NCBI GenBank assembly: GCA_030424595.1
Contig: JAUHWG010000003.1
Location: forward strand, 186,001-250,000
Origin: Polyangia bacterium
GTDB lineage: Bacteria > Myxococcota_A > Polyangia > Nannocystales > Nannocystaceae
Direction: 5' to 3'
DNA length: 64,000 nt
The position numbers and the translations under genes were made by a program. The notes beneath the pieces were generated by a model. The model was given only the letters and a program-made list of their open reading frames with translations. It was not told where the DNA came from and did no database searches. Of this stretch, positions 63,691 through 64,000 are shown piece after piece (the stretch's first letter is position 1; every line of letters begins with the position of its first letter).

Positions 63691-64000
63691 ATGGAGCGAG
63701 TCAGGCTATGTTCGGGTGCGCGAATGCGACCGCCTAGCACCTCCTCGACCTCTCCGATGGGCTCTCCGCGGACGGCTCGATCGTCGCGCGCTCTCGCCTT
63801 CGTCCTCAGCGTGCTCTCTGCGGGGGTCCTGGCCTTTGCGCCGGTGATCGCCTCGGCGAGCGGCGTGGATGAGCGCACGGTCGATGACGCGGCCGCTGAG
63901 GCCGAGGCGCGGGAGCTCTCGCGCCTCGGCGAGTTTGTGGCTGCCAGTCGAGCGTGGGCGGCCATCGCCGCCTCGAGCGAGGACCCACAGACCCGCGCGG
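63691..64000 (+). CDS. N-terminus of an exported protein (cut by window end)
   Basis: ATG at 63691 follows the kinase stop by 12 bp with AGGAAGG upstream, so the two probably form an operon. After about 30 polar residues comes a signal-peptide-like stretch (ALAFVLSVLSAGVLAFAPV, then IASASG). The mature start is helical and acidic (TVDDAAAEAEARELSRLGEF, then VAASRAWAAIAASSED), like the first helix pair of a TPR protein. The frame is open to the window edge. ATG at 63727 is an alternative start. Confidence 0.65.
   Translation, partial: MERVRLCSGARMRPPSTSSTSPMGSPRTARSSRALAFVLSVLSAGVLAFAPVIASASGVDERTVDDAAAEAEARELSRLGEFVAASRAWAAIAASSEDPQTRA

Overview
The window is about 64 kb of high-GC bacterial DNA that looks like a myxobacterium (Myxococcota), most likely suborder Nannocystineae. 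The clues are lipoproteins with long Thr/Gly/Asp-rich linkers behind the lipobox, a PhoX-type protein ending in a MYXO-CTERM-like Cys-rich/hydrophobic/basic tail, a large tandem Ser/Thr kinase, many two-component systems and an FG-GAP repeat protein. No rRNA, tRNA or CRISPR array was found.

Left part (1-28.4 kb) is chromosomal. It holds a LytS/LytTR pair, an FG-GAP exported protein, a GMC oxidoreductase, a Na+/phosphate cotransporter-like protein, a choice-of-anchor-I lipoprotein, a 5'-nucleotidase lipoprotein, a tight GNAT-PlsC-ureohydrolase operon, a PhoD-like phosphatase, a beta-helix lipoprotein, a CpxAR-like two-component pair, a di-CxxCH lipoprotein, a PhoX/DUF839 protein, a lipoprotein with a peptidase-S74 chaperone domain, a Rieske lipoprotein and a DesKR-like pair. 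Several genes serve phosphorus acquisition. Decayed genes lie between them: an FMN reductase, a flavin oxidase C-terminus, a truncated haemoglobin N-terminus, lipoprotein fragments and transposase scraps. An ATGACA-N2-TGTCA operator occurs both before the DesKR-like operon and before the Rieske gene.

Middle part (about 29.4-57.3 kb) is the striking region: a compact cryptic element. Twenty-one genes run on the minus strand from 53.35 down to 29.4 kb, often with 4-bp start/stop overlaps, and two genes diverge on the plus strand (53.8-57.3 kb). The minus-strand genes encode a 2382-residue N6-adenine methylase/SNF2-type helicase fusion, a histone-H1-like protein, a lysozyme-like membrane protein, an M23/peptidoglycan-binding tail-anchored protein, a ClpP-fold (SDH_sah) membrane protein, a TadZ/CpaE-like degenerate ParA ATPase, a tail-anchored methyltransferase-like protein, a multi-helix holin-like protein, two beta-rich proteins with strong ribosome-binding sites, and many unrecognised proteins with a single terminal membrane segment. 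The divergent intergenic region carries at least nine units of an 11-bp phased repeat (53491-53589), like a plasmid centromere or iteron array. A 34-bp sequence at the left end (29392) is repeated at 25916. No integrase, relaxase, terminase, portal or polymerase was seen. My best reading is a provirus or phage-plasmid with a membrane-containing, tailless particle; an envelope-spanning apparatus carried on an integrated plasmid is the main alternative.

Right part (57.7-64 kb) returns to chromosomal genes: a TPR protein, a PAPS-type sulfotransferase, an orphan Fis-type DNA-binding protein, a small ORF, a tandem double Ser/Thr kinase with a TonB-like C-terminal domain, and the start of an exported protein cut by the window end.
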